This document shows, one piece after another, positions 51,201 through 57,517 of a stretch of 64,000 nucleotides of DNA (positions are counted from its first letter, which is position 1; every line of letters begins with the position of its first letter). Both the position numbers and the translations under genes were made by a program. Origin of the DNA: Prostheceraeus crozeri (lineage: Eukaryota; Platyhelminthes; Polycladida; Euryleptidae); the NCBI GenBank assembly GCA_907163375.1, contig CAJQUW010001845.1, positions 124,001-188,000 of the forward strand, written 5' to 3'. The notes under the pieces were generated by a model that was given only the letters and a program-made list of their open reading frames with translations, did not search any database and was not told the origin of the DNA.

Positions 51201-54200
51201 ATTTCAGAACCGGTCATTTCAATTTGAGATATCTGCACCTATAATTCAGACGCTAGAAGTAATTCAGAATACGTCATTTATATTTCAGAAATCCCCATTT
51301 CACTTTCAGAATTGGTCACTTGCAATTCAGATGTCAAGTTTTAATTTCAGAAACGGTAAAATATATTTCAGAATGCATCAGTTTAATTTAAGCACTTCTC
51401 AGTTGTCAGAAAATGCTTACAAAGATCCGAATAGTGTGCAGGAGGCTAAGGTATAAATTGGCCAACACAGATGATTGATAAAATTACTGTTGGTGACAAT
51501 GCAAGTGTCCGATAATTGTGCAATTTGTTTGAGACCAATGTCAAAAGCAACATTATTACGAATGCATGCATTTATTCCACCGCGAATGCATTGCTCCTAT
51601 TACGAACAGCGTCAATGCGTTAAATTTAAAATCTCTGGATGAAAAAACGCATCTTTTATCTTACAAAATCAAATTAAAGAATATTGAATATCTCACAAAG
51701 TGATAGAAGCTTATATTTTATTGAAAATGCCACTTCTGATTTAAAGAAACAAATTCTGAAGAATTTGACATTCTCAAATTTAATTGATGCATTCTGAAAT
51801 ATATTTTACCGTTTCTGAAATTTAAACTTGACATCTGAATTGCAAGTGACCAATTCTGAAAGTGAAATGGGGATTTCTGAAATATAAATGACGTATTCTG
51901 AATTACTTCTAGCGTCTGAATTATAGGTGCAGATATCTCAAATTGAAATGACCGGTTCTGAAATATAAACTGCAAATCTGAAATATAAATGACACTTTCT
52001 TAAATATATATCGTCTTTTCTGGAATTCTGAAGTATAAATGACTAAAAGTGAATTATAAATGATCATTTCTGAAATATAAACTGCAAATCTGAAATATAA
52101 ATGACACTTTCTTAAATATATATCGTCTTTTCTGGAATTCTGAAGTATAAATGACTAAAAGTGAATTATAAATGATCATTTCTGAAATATAAACTGCAAA
52201 TCTGAAATATAAATGACACTTTCTTAAATATATATCGTCTTTTCTGGAATTCTGAAATATAAATGACTAAAAATGAACTATAAATGATCATTTCTGAAAT
52301 ATAAAGTCTATTTCTGAATTAGAAATGACAAAGTCTGAAATATAAGTGTTGCATTCTCAAATACAAATGATTTAAACACACGCACAAAAATTCTCTGAAA
52401 TTAAAATGCTGTTGTCAAAAATATAAATGCTTCAATCTGAAATATAAACTTGAAATGCTGAAATAAATCTGCTGGATTCTTGAATATAACTGCAGAGTTC
52501 TGTAATTAAAGTGGAAATGGTGTAGAGGGTTTTCTTTGCAAGCTACAAGCAAGCGACTAAATGTCCCTTACACAAGTGTGCATCGATGGCATAATGATGA
52601 TTTTCGACTCTGTCGTAAAGAGGGCTCTGGCCGTCCACGCAAAACATCCAAACGTAGAGACCACCTAATTTTGAGATTTGTTAAAGTTGATCCATAAAAG
52701 TTGATCCATAAAAGTTGATCCATAAAACCATTAAAGTCTCTCGTTAACTGAGATGGCTGCACTAGACTCGTCTATTTCTAAGTCCACTATTCGTAGAAGA
52801 CTTGTTGTTCATAGTGATCCATCGACTTGGTTATTTATGGATGATAATGTTACGTGTCACAGGAGTAGTAGAGTCAACTTATGCAAGTCTCAATTAGGGC
52901 TTAGGACATTATCTTGGCCAGCTCGTTCTCCTAATCTGAATCCAATAGAAAATGCATGGAGTATTCTAAAACGTAACGTTCGTCGTTCACTGCTACCTAC
53001 AGATGGCGTATCACAACTTACGTCACTGTTAAAAAGAGAGTGGAGAAAGTTAGATCAGTCAAAAATCAACGATATCATCGAATCAATGCCTAGACGAATT
53101 GGTAATGTCATTGACAATAAGGATAGGGCCACAAAATATTAGCTTCTTAAGAACTGTTACTGTATCATAGCTTATCAGATTACATAAGGACATTTAAATA
53201 TATTAGGGACATGAAATAACATGAAAAATGTTTTCTGTATCATACTTATGTTTTATTTAGTCAAATTTTAGGATGATCCACTTTTTATGAAACGGACTGT
53301 ATTTGTCAAAAACGTTTAAATTTCAGTTCACATTTCATTATTGATACTCAGTTTAAACTTTCTATCCATTTCTCACTCTGTTTGATTACAATCCCATTTT
53401 CCTTCGGAAACAACATTCCTAATACAATGTTAAGGAAGTGAGTTTCTATCATAGAGTCTTTCCGCTCGATTCACTTGTTAATAGAATGGAATAGGAAACG
53501 TGGCACGATCAATCAAAAAGTAATTCGTCTCTGTGCGCATTACAGACGTGATATTTCCGAAAATAGAAATTGTTTTTGTTTGTCAATTAATATTTGCAAC
53601 ATCAGAAATTCTATTTCGGTGAAATTCTAACGCCTGCAGTAGTTTTATCATCTTCTGATTACTCAATTTCAGATAAGCAGACAGCTTGAGATCGGCCAGG
53701 ATGCTCTATTTGCATCTCCCACACATTCATCAAGGCTTTCCTTTATCAATATTGAGCTAAGCGGCCGTAGACGCTAATTCTGTCATTTTACAGTTGAAGA
53801 GATCACAATAGAATCCTTCCTCGAGATCTTCCTTATGAATTTGCTAATCAGTAAGTAACAGGCTTTGCCACTATCTTACCTCTTCTCGCGTCAGTCCAAC
53901 CTCCTCCAGGTTTTGAATCTCACGCACTCGCTCCCGCAGGGCAAGTTCCAGTTCAGACAGCTGTTCCTTCTTCCGGCTGAGTTTTTCATTGAGGGTCTCC
54001 AGCGAGTGAAGCAGACGATTCCTGCGCATTTCAGCGAGAGCAAGCTCTGCTCTTGCGTCTTCTGTCTGCTCGCGACTGTTCCTCGTCATTTTCTCGTTCA
54101 GGCGGAATTCAGCAGCATTTCGGCGCAGTGAATCTTCAAGTCGGGTCAGATCTGAGATGAGGCGGACCTTTTCGGACCGTGCAGTGCGAACTGCGGTTGA

Positions 54201-54239
54201 TAAATCGTCCAGCTGATTGATCTTCTGGTCAAGGGCTTG
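18136..54239 (-). CDS. Long coiled-coil protein, C-terminal 889 codons (5'-partial, thirteen exons)
   Basis: Exons from 5' to 3' on the minus strand: 54239-53880, 43298-43134, 43071-42904, 41478-41152, 32808-32650, 27812-27528, 27190-27071, 26311-26133, 26022-25791, 23657-23494, 21635-21350, 20073-19915 and 18201-18136. All have AG and GT borders, and the phases join without a stop. The product is almost entirely charged heptad-type helix (runs of E, K, R, L and Q) up to about residue 790. A short interruption (LQPTLASSQRGLPPVPSD, about 578-595) breaks the coil. The tail is Ser/Pro/Arg-rich (KARSTSPVRKSHSPDPQ and later), typical of phosphorylated or microtubule-associated tails. The overall look suggests a centrosomal, ciliary-rootlet or similar scaffold, but I do not recognise the family. 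Introns are large and packed with mobile elements. Missed small exons are possible. Confidence 0.85.
18202..19914. other. Intron of the coiled-coil gene, no recognised features
   Basis: AT-rich sequence between exons 12 and 13. No coding or transposon signals were found. An open frame at 19051-19305 on the plus strand has no recognisable content. Confidence 0.5.
19915..20073 (-). CDS. Coiled-coil gene, exon 12
   Basis: 53 codons, Ser/Arg-rich, reading DITFGGLGVRNRTPTGTFDM and ending EKMRM before a GTGAGT donor. The acceptor is a tandem CAGCAG (plus 20070-20075), so the first codon (Gln) may be included or skipped. Confidence 0.82.
20074..21349. other. Intron of the coiled-coil gene, no recognised features
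   Basis: No exon or element boundary was identified. A minus-strand open frame at 20647-20399 has no splice support or domain. Confidence 0.45.
21350..21635 (-). CDS. Coiled-coil gene, exon 11
   Basis: One base completing an Arg codon and 95 codons. It begins KMRDAKKSLKRRERELSEKR (coil), passes a STSPVRKSHSPDPQ linker with SP dipeptides, and returns to a short coil ISQLQERITNLREENIGL. Donor GTGAGT. Confidence 0.9.
21707..22268. mobile_element. hAT-like miniature element
   Basis: Termini CAGTGGCGGCGC and the inverse GCGCCGCCACTG, flanked by CTATTTAT (21699-21706) and CTATTCAT (22269-22276), an 8-bp duplication with one mismatch. Sub-terminal GTGCCCGGGACGG and GTGCCCGGGGCGG are inverted relative to each other's end and are strongly GC-rich compared with the neighbourhood. 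No transposase. Confidence 0.85.
22277..23493. other. Intron of the coiled-coil gene, no recognised features
   Basis: AT-rich; no exons or element ends recognised between the hAT-like element and exon 10. Confidence 0.45.
23494..23657 (-). CDS. Coiled-coil gene, exon 10
   Basis: 54 codons plus two bases: LKMAQDSSSRTFEQLIIQ through TKLQEEFNHEFE and the first two bases of an Arg codon. The acceptor CATCAACAG has a weak pyrimidine tract, so the exact 5' border is less sure than the reading frame. Confidence 0.82.
24180..24386 (+). repeat. tRNA-derived SINE, nested copy
   Basis: The head reads GCACAGTGGCTAAGTGCTTGG and AGAGGTTGAGCCCC. The middle has GGGCATCCGGACTAAAAGATC and the tail GTCCAAGCCCTCAGTATGG with GACGTTAAACC. 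Same family as 12648-12830 and 62624-62816. Confidence 0.82.
24485..24645. mobile_element. 161-bp miniature inverted-repeat element
   Basis: A perfect 14-bp terminal inverted repeat, ACCCTTTCGCGACC with GGTCGCGAAAGGGT, flanked by TGA on both sides (24482-24484 and 24646-24648). The interior holds two GTGCTYTGCACGCA copies. A 3-bp duplication is of the Harbinger type in length, but the family is not certain. Confidence 0.7.
25336..25410 (+). pseudogene. tRNA-Thr(AGT)-like pseudogene or SINE head
   Basis: The D-arm is GCTC...GAGC. The anticodon loop CTAGTTA (anticodon AGT) is closed by a four-pair stem. The T-arm GTAGG/CCTAC has loop TTTGAAT. The acceptor stem does not pair (GTGGCTC against the last bases before AGCAC), so a functional tRNA is unlikely. 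No introns or terminator T-run. Confidence 0.55.
25791..26022 (-). CDS. Coiled-coil gene, exon 9
   Basis: One base plus 77 codons. It opens with GLPPVPSDMKGCLHLLESC, a non-coil proline-containing segment, and proceeds into the coil SQMHSRLEIEKRKLTEILA and DLEDLKEKLIESHRVE. Acceptor CCATTTCAG, donor GTGAGA. Confidence 0.9.
26133..26311 (-). CDS. Coiled-coil gene, exon 8
   Basis: 59 codons plus two bases: KERVLKSHLTAGEDLRSEL, then SERLVISTVYDECLRLVRAL and LQPTLASSQ. The YDECLRLVRAL part has hydrophobic content unlike a simple coil and, with the start of exon 9, may form a small folded region. It would be the best query for identifying the family. Confidence 0.9.
27071..27190 (-). CDS. Coiled-coil gene, exon 7
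   Basis: Forty codons in phase 0 (DMDRERNRLGSIIDDQSAT to TQYEGRINE) with acceptor CATTCCAG and donor GTTAGT. Regular heptad character. Confidence 0.88.
27528..27812 (-). CDS. Coiled-coil gene, exon 6
   Basis: 95 codons in phase 0, RKTEECDALTRLVQQKSHEM to HQENALRSARE. One Trp (RDVWQRQSDEQL) interrupts an otherwise Glu/Gln/Arg-rich coil. Acceptor GACTTTTGTAG, donor GTGAGT. Confidence 0.9.
27813..31139. other. Intron of the coiled-coil gene, no recognised features
   Basis: 3.3 kb of AT-rich sequence. I found no exon with the composition of its neighbours and no element with clear ends. Open frames are short. Confidence 0.45.
31140..31834. repeat. Long inverted repeat (foldback element)
   Basis: The left arm (about 31140-31455) and right arm (about 31480-31782) are near-perfect inverse copies. 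They include TACTGCAAAACTTCGCGTCT and its inverse near 31740, and CAAACAGACACTTTTCGTT at the centre. The right side continues about 50 bp past the arm to CTAGCTCCCGGACT (31834). The same terminal block begins a second copy at 57862. No coding content. Confidence 0.88.
32650..32808 (-). CDS. Coiled-coil gene, exon 5
   Basis: 53 codons in phase 0, ERKLRRLQEELTDKRLKDVE to EISLLRENIE. Acceptor GCTCTTCAG, donor GTAGGT. Confidence 0.9.
33018..33910. mobile_element. Foldback miniature element with TA duplication
   Basis: The ends CAGTGCACGACAGCAAGTTGG and the inverse CCAACTTGCTGTCGCGCACTG are flanked by TA on both sides (33016-33017 and 33911-33912). The inverted arms run about 390 bp each, nearly to the centre, leaving a spacer of roughly 100 bp near 33420-33520. 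TA targets and CAGT-type ends are typical of Tc1/mariner-mobilised elements. There is no transposase. Confidence 0.88.
34229..34705 (-). pseudogene. LINE reverse transcriptase C-terminal fragment
   Basis: An open frame of 158 codons reads LKWDSHFSLLLKRCSKRLYL, then YCTQLFGGFSYEINHIINSL and RGRRLICPAQCSCGND. This is the thumb and C-terminal region of CR1/Jockey-like LINE polymerases, where a W..H....K....L pattern precedes the connection region. The catalytic palm lies further 5' and is missing from the neighbouring sequence. It is a truncated copy within the coiled-coil gene intron, in the same orientation as that gene. Confidence 0.75.
35050..35072. other. Perfect 11-bp hairpin
   Basis: TAGGGACCCGA and its exact inverse complement flank a single central A. 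It is isolated, GC-rich in an AT-rich area, and not associated with any element I can delimit. Confidence 0.6.
35576..36620 (+). mobile_element. mariner-type transposon (HTH + DDE_3), degenerate
   Basis: Inverted termini share AGGGTGGGCCGTAAAGGACC (left, from 35577; inverse at right, ending 36619). They are flanked by TA at 35574-35575 and 36621-36622. The 1045-bp copy encodes a shortened transposase pseudogene. Inserted in the coiled-coil gene intron between exons 4 and 5, opposite to that gene. Confidence 0.9.
35797..36363 (+). pseudogene. mariner-superfamily transposase, internally deleted
   Basis: The N-terminus reads LDAQQRIFCIKRYYSTNNIS to IEKFEETGSVLDKKSSGRPK, a DUF4817-like helix-turn-helix with its linker. 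It then jumps to YLHMLETFALPTLNEM and IWCQQDGAPPHYARNVR, whose Asp is the second catalytic residue. The frame shifts near 36177 to a WPPRSPDLP-like stretch with MDF, holding the third Asp. The part with the first catalytic Asp is absent, so the copy is inactive. Confidence 0.82.
36623..38880. other. Intron of the coiled-coil gene, no recognised features
   Basis: No exon or transposon boundary identified. A moderately GC-rich patch at 37910-38060 contains several ACCGGA and CCGGT copies and a minus-strand open frame without recognisable domain. Confidence 0.4.
38881..39237 (+). pseudogene. Probable retroelement C-terminal fragment
   Basis: A 118-codon frame contains FLPMVFSSSGGCGPTARKAI, then FIRTRISFALVQVIEIYLRG and YPSRRGQPANN. 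A block of the form PLVFS..GG.G...F..RL, then RLSFALLR.A..CIRGSRS recurs in animal genomes at the end of retroelement-derived reading frames, as I recall it. The upstream part is missing, so I infer a truncated element. Family assignment is open. Confidence 0.45.
39238..41151. other. Intron of the coiled-coil gene, no recognised features
   Basis: AT-rich; short open frames on both strands without splice or domain support. No element ends with duplications found. Confidence 0.4.
41152..41478 (-). CDS. Coiled-coil gene, exon 4
   Basis: 109 codons in phase 0, DKESEVRNVSNRYQQELSRI to MRNLEVES, with very regular heptads (LKQRLEDLNAKLREAEELND). Acceptor CTCTTCTTCAG, donor GTAAGT. Confidence 0.93.
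41582..42104. mobile_element. hAT-like CACAGAATTAGA element, copy 1
   Basis: Termini CACAGAATTAGATTG and the inverse CTGTCTAATTCTGTG. It is about 90 per cent or more similar by eye to copies 49434-49955 and 61908-62428. Unlike those, its flanks (GTCTAATC and ATTCCGCC) do not match, and its right end abuts a Penelope-like fragment directly, so one flank has been rearranged. Confidence 0.85.
42105..42456 (-). pseudogene. Penelope-like GIY-YIG endonuclease fragment (copy A)
   Basis: The minus strand reads CRVVYEIGFRHCDKVYAGQT and then LFTRFQQHQSAF...SALAES. This fits the GIY-YIG nuclease that ends Penelope-like retroelements: VVY, two Cys/His, then Y-G-QT, R and the QH of the active region. The second signature is YAG instead of YIG, and nothing of the reverse transcriptase is visible upstream. 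Truncated at its 3' end by the abutting hAT-like element. Confidence 0.75.
42720..42875 (-). repeat. tRNA-derived SINE head
   Basis: The minus strand reads GGTGGTCCCGTGGCTCAGTG and, further on, GGGGGCTCAAATCTGCC (A-box and B-box-like). The word GTGGTC(T/C)CCGTGGC also starts the SINE at 62816, so the two may share a head, but the body here differs. Confidence 0.55.
42904..43071 (-). CDS. Coiled-coil gene, exon 3
   Basis: 56 codons in phase 0, ELEQSMAKISTFRMEKETLM to GLKNEISHLME. Acceptor ATCTTCACAG, donor GTAAGA. Only 62 bases separate it from exon 2, the shortest intron of the gene. Confidence 0.93.
43134..43298 (-). CDS. Coiled-coil gene, exon 2
   Basis: 55 codons in phase 0, IDEVIRERDELFELIRASDE to SVRISALQE. 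Acceptor CATCTTTCAG, donor GTGAGT. Confidence 0.92.
43299..48659. other. Large intron of the coiled-coil gene, mostly featureless
   Basis: AT-rich. A minus-strand frame at 43685-43425 and a plus-strand frame at 44565-44930 (121 codons) show no domain and no exon borders. A possible decayed Penelope-type tail, GACGAAGCGCGTCGG, lies at 48170-48184. Confidence 0.4.
48660..49250. other. GC-rich island with long hairpin
   Basis: It stands out in base composition from the AT-rich intron. A 9-bp perfect stem, CCCGCCTGG with CCAGGCGGG (48706-48757), encloses GGGGCCGAAACGCGAC. Other repeats include AAGGTCCGCC, AAGGTCCAGC and AAGTCCAGC. The GCCGAAACGCG core resembles the hammerhead-like tails at 15107 and 55198 but lacks the U before the expected cleavage base. 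Probably a mobile element of unknown type. Confidence 0.45.
49434..49955. mobile_element. hAT-like CACAGAATTAGA element, copy 2, perfect TSD
   Basis: 522 bp from CACATAATTAGATTG to CTAATTCTGTG, flanked by a perfect 8-bp duplication TTCAATCC (49426-49433 and 49956-49963). The minus strand keeps a 77-codon open frame (MTRRETLEHVTLMKWHN onward) that is also open in copy 3. Confidence 0.93.
50640..52525. repeat. 1.9-kb near-perfect palindrome (foldback element)
   Basis: CTACACCATTTCCACTTTAA at 50640 is matched by its exact inverse ending at 52525. The arms extend about 815 bp each (50640-51450 and 51722-52525) around a unique spacer of about 270 bp. Each arm is itself made of degenerate CATTTATATTTCAGAA units of about 20-25 bp, and contains three copies of a 112-bp higher-order unit (GATCATTTAT at 50876, 50988 and 51100). 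Arm identity is very high. There is no protein. Confidence 0.92.
52684..52727. repeat. Short tandem repeat at deletion junction
   Basis: GTTGATCCATAAAA occurs three times in tandem inside the Tc1 transposase pseudogene, at the point where the region with the first catalytic Asp is missing. It may be a by-product of the deletion. Confidence 0.8.
53880..54239 (-). CDS. Coiled-coil gene, first exon visible (exon 1 of this window)
   Basis: 120 codons in phase 0, QALDQKINQLDDLSTAVRTA to IQNLEEVGLTREE. Acceptor TTCTCTGCAG, donor GTAAGA. Rich in Arg/Leu/Glu heptads (EMRRNRLLHSLETLNEKLSR). Because it starts with an acceptor site, further 5' exons must exist; none was found up to 64000. Confidence 0.93.
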
Positions 54240-54477
54240 CTGCAGAGAAAATGGGAGAGCAAGTTATTCATTTGGACGAAAGTATAGACTATGATAAGTT
54301 AATTTATTTGCTGGGATGTCAATAGGGCCAATAGTTCACTTAGTAGAGCGACAACCTGGTCAACCAAAGCTATTTTCTGTTAGTTTAAATTACGTATACA
54401 ACTAATGTAATGATTTGATGCATTAAATACCACATTATTTGTAAGAATCTGTTGCACACTTAAGCAATCCTCTCCCA

Positions 54478-54830
54478 GTGAGCGGCATCCCTCAAGGGTC
54501 ACTTCTTGGCTCGTTTTTGTTTAAATGTGTTGTTGGCTCCCTTTCATCAGCTGATTCATCCAACGTTATAGTTAAATATGTCGACGATTGCACCTATGTT
54601 ATCCCAGTTTTTGCAGATAGTTGTGTGATTGCGAATCTGTCGCAGGATATAAAACTGTGTCAAATAAAGAAGATATAAATCTGATCTCTTGGTCCTATTC
54701 CGTCGACTTGAATCTGAACTTTTCTAAATGCAAACTTTTGTGGATACCAAGATCCGTAAAACCTCTTTTCAACATGTTATTCCAGAGTTATCAACTGTCA
54801 ACTGTTTTAATTGTAATTTCAACCATATTA
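54478..54830 (+). pseudogene. LINE reverse transcriptase palm fragment
   Basis: The first frame reads SGIPQGSLLGSFLF, the typical G-PQGS-LGP-LF motif with Pro replaced, and then IVKYVDDCTYVIPV with the catalytic YVDD. After a frameshift near 54670 a second frame reads ISWSYSVDLNLNFSKCKLLW, matching the N..K...L.. motif after the palm. CR1/L2-like by motif. It is too broken to be active. Confidence 0.78.
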
Positions 54831-57084
54831 TTATCAATCTTATCGAAATAAATACATATACATTTAATAAGCATCCCTATTATGCGACAAGAGGTACAGG
54901 GCATCGGTCTCACAAACGATCTTTCTTGAATGAATCATATCAGAAAAGAAAAAGTCGTACACCGCAAGTATGTCGGTCGTTGAATTTATGTTTTACTCAC
55001 ACGACTTGTGAATCTCTCACAGCGATTGATATTCATGCTAGCAATTTCTGTGCCTTGGACATCTGCAGTCAGATATGCGAATTATGCTCGCATTATCTGT
55101 ATGCGACCTTGAATTTTGAATTTTTGCATGTTACAGTGTCAATACAATCATGTTCCACATCCAGTTTGTCTTGATAATGGTCGCAGTGCTGTCGACCGAA
55201 ACGCGTCGATAATAAACATTCTTATTATAAAGTGTGGTTTTCCTGCATCAAGCATTTAGACATGCATACATAAGAGAGTGATAGAGTAGTATAACATTCC
55301 ATTATCAAATAAAAAATGAGAAGGAGGCCTTCGTAATCTTTGAGGACAAAAGAAGCAATTCTTCATGCTTTTTCGATATACAACTTATCTTCAACAACAA
55401 TGGGTTGATAACTTATCAACTTCTTCCAGTGCAGTAGCTGCCGAATAGATTATTCAGAAGCGGTAGCCCCCAGGAGTTTCAATGACCCTTCAAAGTGAAA
55501 AGAATTTGCTGAAGCATCAAAGGAAATCGCATTAATTTTATAGAAAATATTTCTTCATGAAAACGTCCATTTTCAAGAATTAGGGTTCCATCTCAATCCT
55601 TTTTTCTTAATGGCCAATGAAGAACATATCATCCGGAAGGACAACACTTCCGAGTTGCTTTACACCTGACCGTGTCTTTCATTTCACAAACAGATCGCAG
55701 CATATCCCCAAGCAGATTGTGATGCTGAATGGTAGAGAGACTGACAGAATCTCTTCCTCCGACGAACATATTCAATTGGCTAAGTGTGCTTGTACTTCTA
55801 AGGACGGGCCTAACTACATCGCATTTTAGCGCGGGTCCCCTCCGAACGGGAGGCTGGTGGCTGTAGTTACGGCTGTGACTTCTTCTATTACAGCATCCGT
55901 ATCTACTATCATGTCTGCCTGCAAGTATTGAATGACTTGTAAGTGCTCTGACGAATCGATTAGGCAAGACATCGATTTTCTTCGTTGTTAAAGAAATTAC
56001 AGAAAATACTTGTAAACAAGCTATGTGACATGGCCTGAAGAAATCTTCAAAGTATACGATCCTCAGAGACCCTGATATTTCTTTATGATAAAAATGAGCT
56101 AAATGTGCTTGTATTAGCACCAATACCTTCCTTTTACTCTCTTCTTATCATTGAATGATTGAACATTCAGAATGAGGATGCATTCAATCATTAAAGATCT
56201 CACTCCCTAATCAGTTGCTCAATTAGTTGACACCCACTTGGACCTCCAAGCGACCTCCATGACAATTAGCTTTAACGATTTGGTAATCTAACATCGTTTC
56301 AATTCCAAAACTTACAGAGATTAGACTTTCATCAATGAAATAGCGGCGAAGGTTCTCCATAAAGCCGATTAAACTGGACACTTGCTATTTACACGCATTC
56401 AACGAAGCCTAAACGTTCGTTGAAGGTCTTTTATAACGAGTCACACATTCCTATCAATATTCAGAAATTGTTTGAGTATCTCATTGACATCAATCAATAA
56501 ACTCTGATGAGAGACAATAGTTGTACCTGCTCAGAGTCCTTGAATGTAAGTGAAGATTATAAGAGCATTGATCCTTGAATATATTTGGCGTATCTAATAA
56601 GTTCCCGCATTGGGCATATTTTGTGCAAATGACAAAGCTATTCAATCTTATTAGCATTATTCTTAGAAATCCTGACCATTAAACATTTTTAGAGCTCAGA
56701 GACAAAGTTCTAGCTGATACCTGGCTGCAATTCAGTTCGAGACAAATGTATGCTCGAACGTGTGTCTGGTTTAATTCCATAATGATCAAAGTTGGCTGCT
56801 TGCACTATTGAATTGAGCAAAATAGCTACAGAAAAATCAAAAATTCGAAAGATCTCTAAGACAACATAGAGTTTTGAATGAATAGAAACCTTGCAATCTT
56901 GTGTAGATATTCAAAACGCTCATAAAAAGTGAAAAAAGTGAAAGAAGAATCCAAAAACCACACCAATGCACAGAATTCTACATTTTCGTGGAGAATTTAT
57001 CGACTTGCCAATAAAGTTACAATTGACATCAGCTGGAACGTTGGCTCTGGGCTCATATGATATGGCAGTTGCGGTAACAAAAAG
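54831..57084. other. Non-coding, includes a hammerhead-like tail
   Basis: Apart from the motif at 55166-55212, no clear feature. An open frame on the minus strand (56123-55629) and a smaller one on the plus strand (55617-55829) carry no recognisable domain. Confidence 0.4.
55166..55212 (+). ncRNA. Hammerhead-ribozyme-like motif
   Basis: Stem I is UUGUC (55166-55170) with GAUAA (55208-55212), five pairs including one G-U. The core is UUGAUAA (55171-55177). Stem II is GGUCG/CGACC, five perfect pairs, with a nine-base loop. GAAA is at 55198-55201, the palindromic stem III ACGCGU at 55201-55206, and C at 55207 is the expected cleavage base. One extra U separates the core from stem II. Core positions 3 and 8 are U and A instead of C and G. 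Confidence 0.5.
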
Positions 57085-57486
57085 TTGCGCAATGTCTTGA
57101 AAACCAAATCAACAATAAAAAAACATGATAATTGTAAAGTATGTAACCAGCTACCAGAGAAATTTAACTGTGAAAAGACCTGCGTGGTTTATCAATTCAC
57201 GTGTAATAGATGTAATGCTAAGTACATAGGAAAAACTTCTCATCCTTTTTATGTAAGGTATAATGAACACTACAATAGTATTAAAAACAAAAATAGTGCA
57301 AGTGTTTTGTCAGATCACACCAAAATTTGTGACGTCAGTAGCATAGAAGATTTTAGCGTTGAATATTTGAGATGTCTGAATGATTCGGTTGAAACAAGTT
57401 TGGTGAAATCGCGACTTATCAACTTGCACAAGCCAAGCATGAACAGGCGTCACGAAACAGCAGGAGCTGTTCTGCTACAAGTGTAA
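57085..57486 (+). pseudogene. Penelope-like GIY-YIG endonuclease fragment (copy B)
   Basis: 133 codons open from ATG to TAA. NCKVCNQLPEKFNCEKTC leads into VVYQFTCNRCNAKYIGKTSH, with GIY (here VVY) and YIG signatures, CxxC pairs and the R of the next helix (FYVRYNEHYN), and then SLVKSRLINLHKPSMNRR. This is the endonuclease domain that follows the reverse transcriptase in Penelope-like elements, where it nicks target DNA. The polymerase is not present upstream, so the copy is 5'-truncated, although this domain itself is intact. Confidence 0.85.
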
Positions 57487-57517
57487 AAGTGCATAAGTCA
57501 TTCATTATTAAGTGTTC

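Larger units (their letters stand above)
50586..53142 (+). pseudogene. Tc1-like transposase, interrupted and internally deleted
   Basis: ATG at 50586 starts MNNNEIAFTKGKVSTLLE, which stops at the palindrome (50640). Beyond it, from 52526, the frame resumes EGFSLQATSKRLNVPYTSVH, a paired-type helix-turn-helix, and then KEGSGRPRKTSKRRDHL with the GRPR AT-hook. A stop at 52696 is followed by a GTTGATCCATAAAA triplet repeat. The last part reads WLFMDDNVTCHRSSRV (second catalytic Asp) and WPARSPNLNPIENAW (catalytic Glu of the DD34E triad). The segment with the first Asp is missing. Inactive. Confidence 0.87.
50083..53299 (+). mobile_element. Tc1-type transposon split by a 1.9-kb palindrome
   Basis: The left end CAGATTGTTTCATAAAAA with ATGGATCACCCTTAAA, and the right end, inverse of CAGTCCGTTTCATAAAAAG with GGATCATCC, are flanked by TA (50081-50082 and 53300-53301). 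It carries a Tc1-like transposase pseudogene. The foldback at 50640-52525 is inserted inside the reading frame. The element lies in the largest intron of the coiled-coil gene. Confidence 0.9.

Noticed and set aside
51190-51975. Two nearly identical open frames of 88 and 85 codons on opposite strands
   Set aside because: Both are the same arm of the palindrome read in each direction; the Phe/Gln-rich product reflects the TTTCAGAA repeat.
54325-54372. tRNA-like TAGTTCACTTAGTAGAGCG segment
   Set aside because: Only an A-box-like part is visible; no T-arm at the right distance, so neither a tRNA nor a defined SINE can be supported.
55629-56123. 164-codon minus-strand open frame as a possible upstream exon of the coiled-coil gene
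   Set aside because: Composition (Ser, His, Arg, Cys-rich, no heptads) differs from the gene and no acceptor/donor pair in phase was found.
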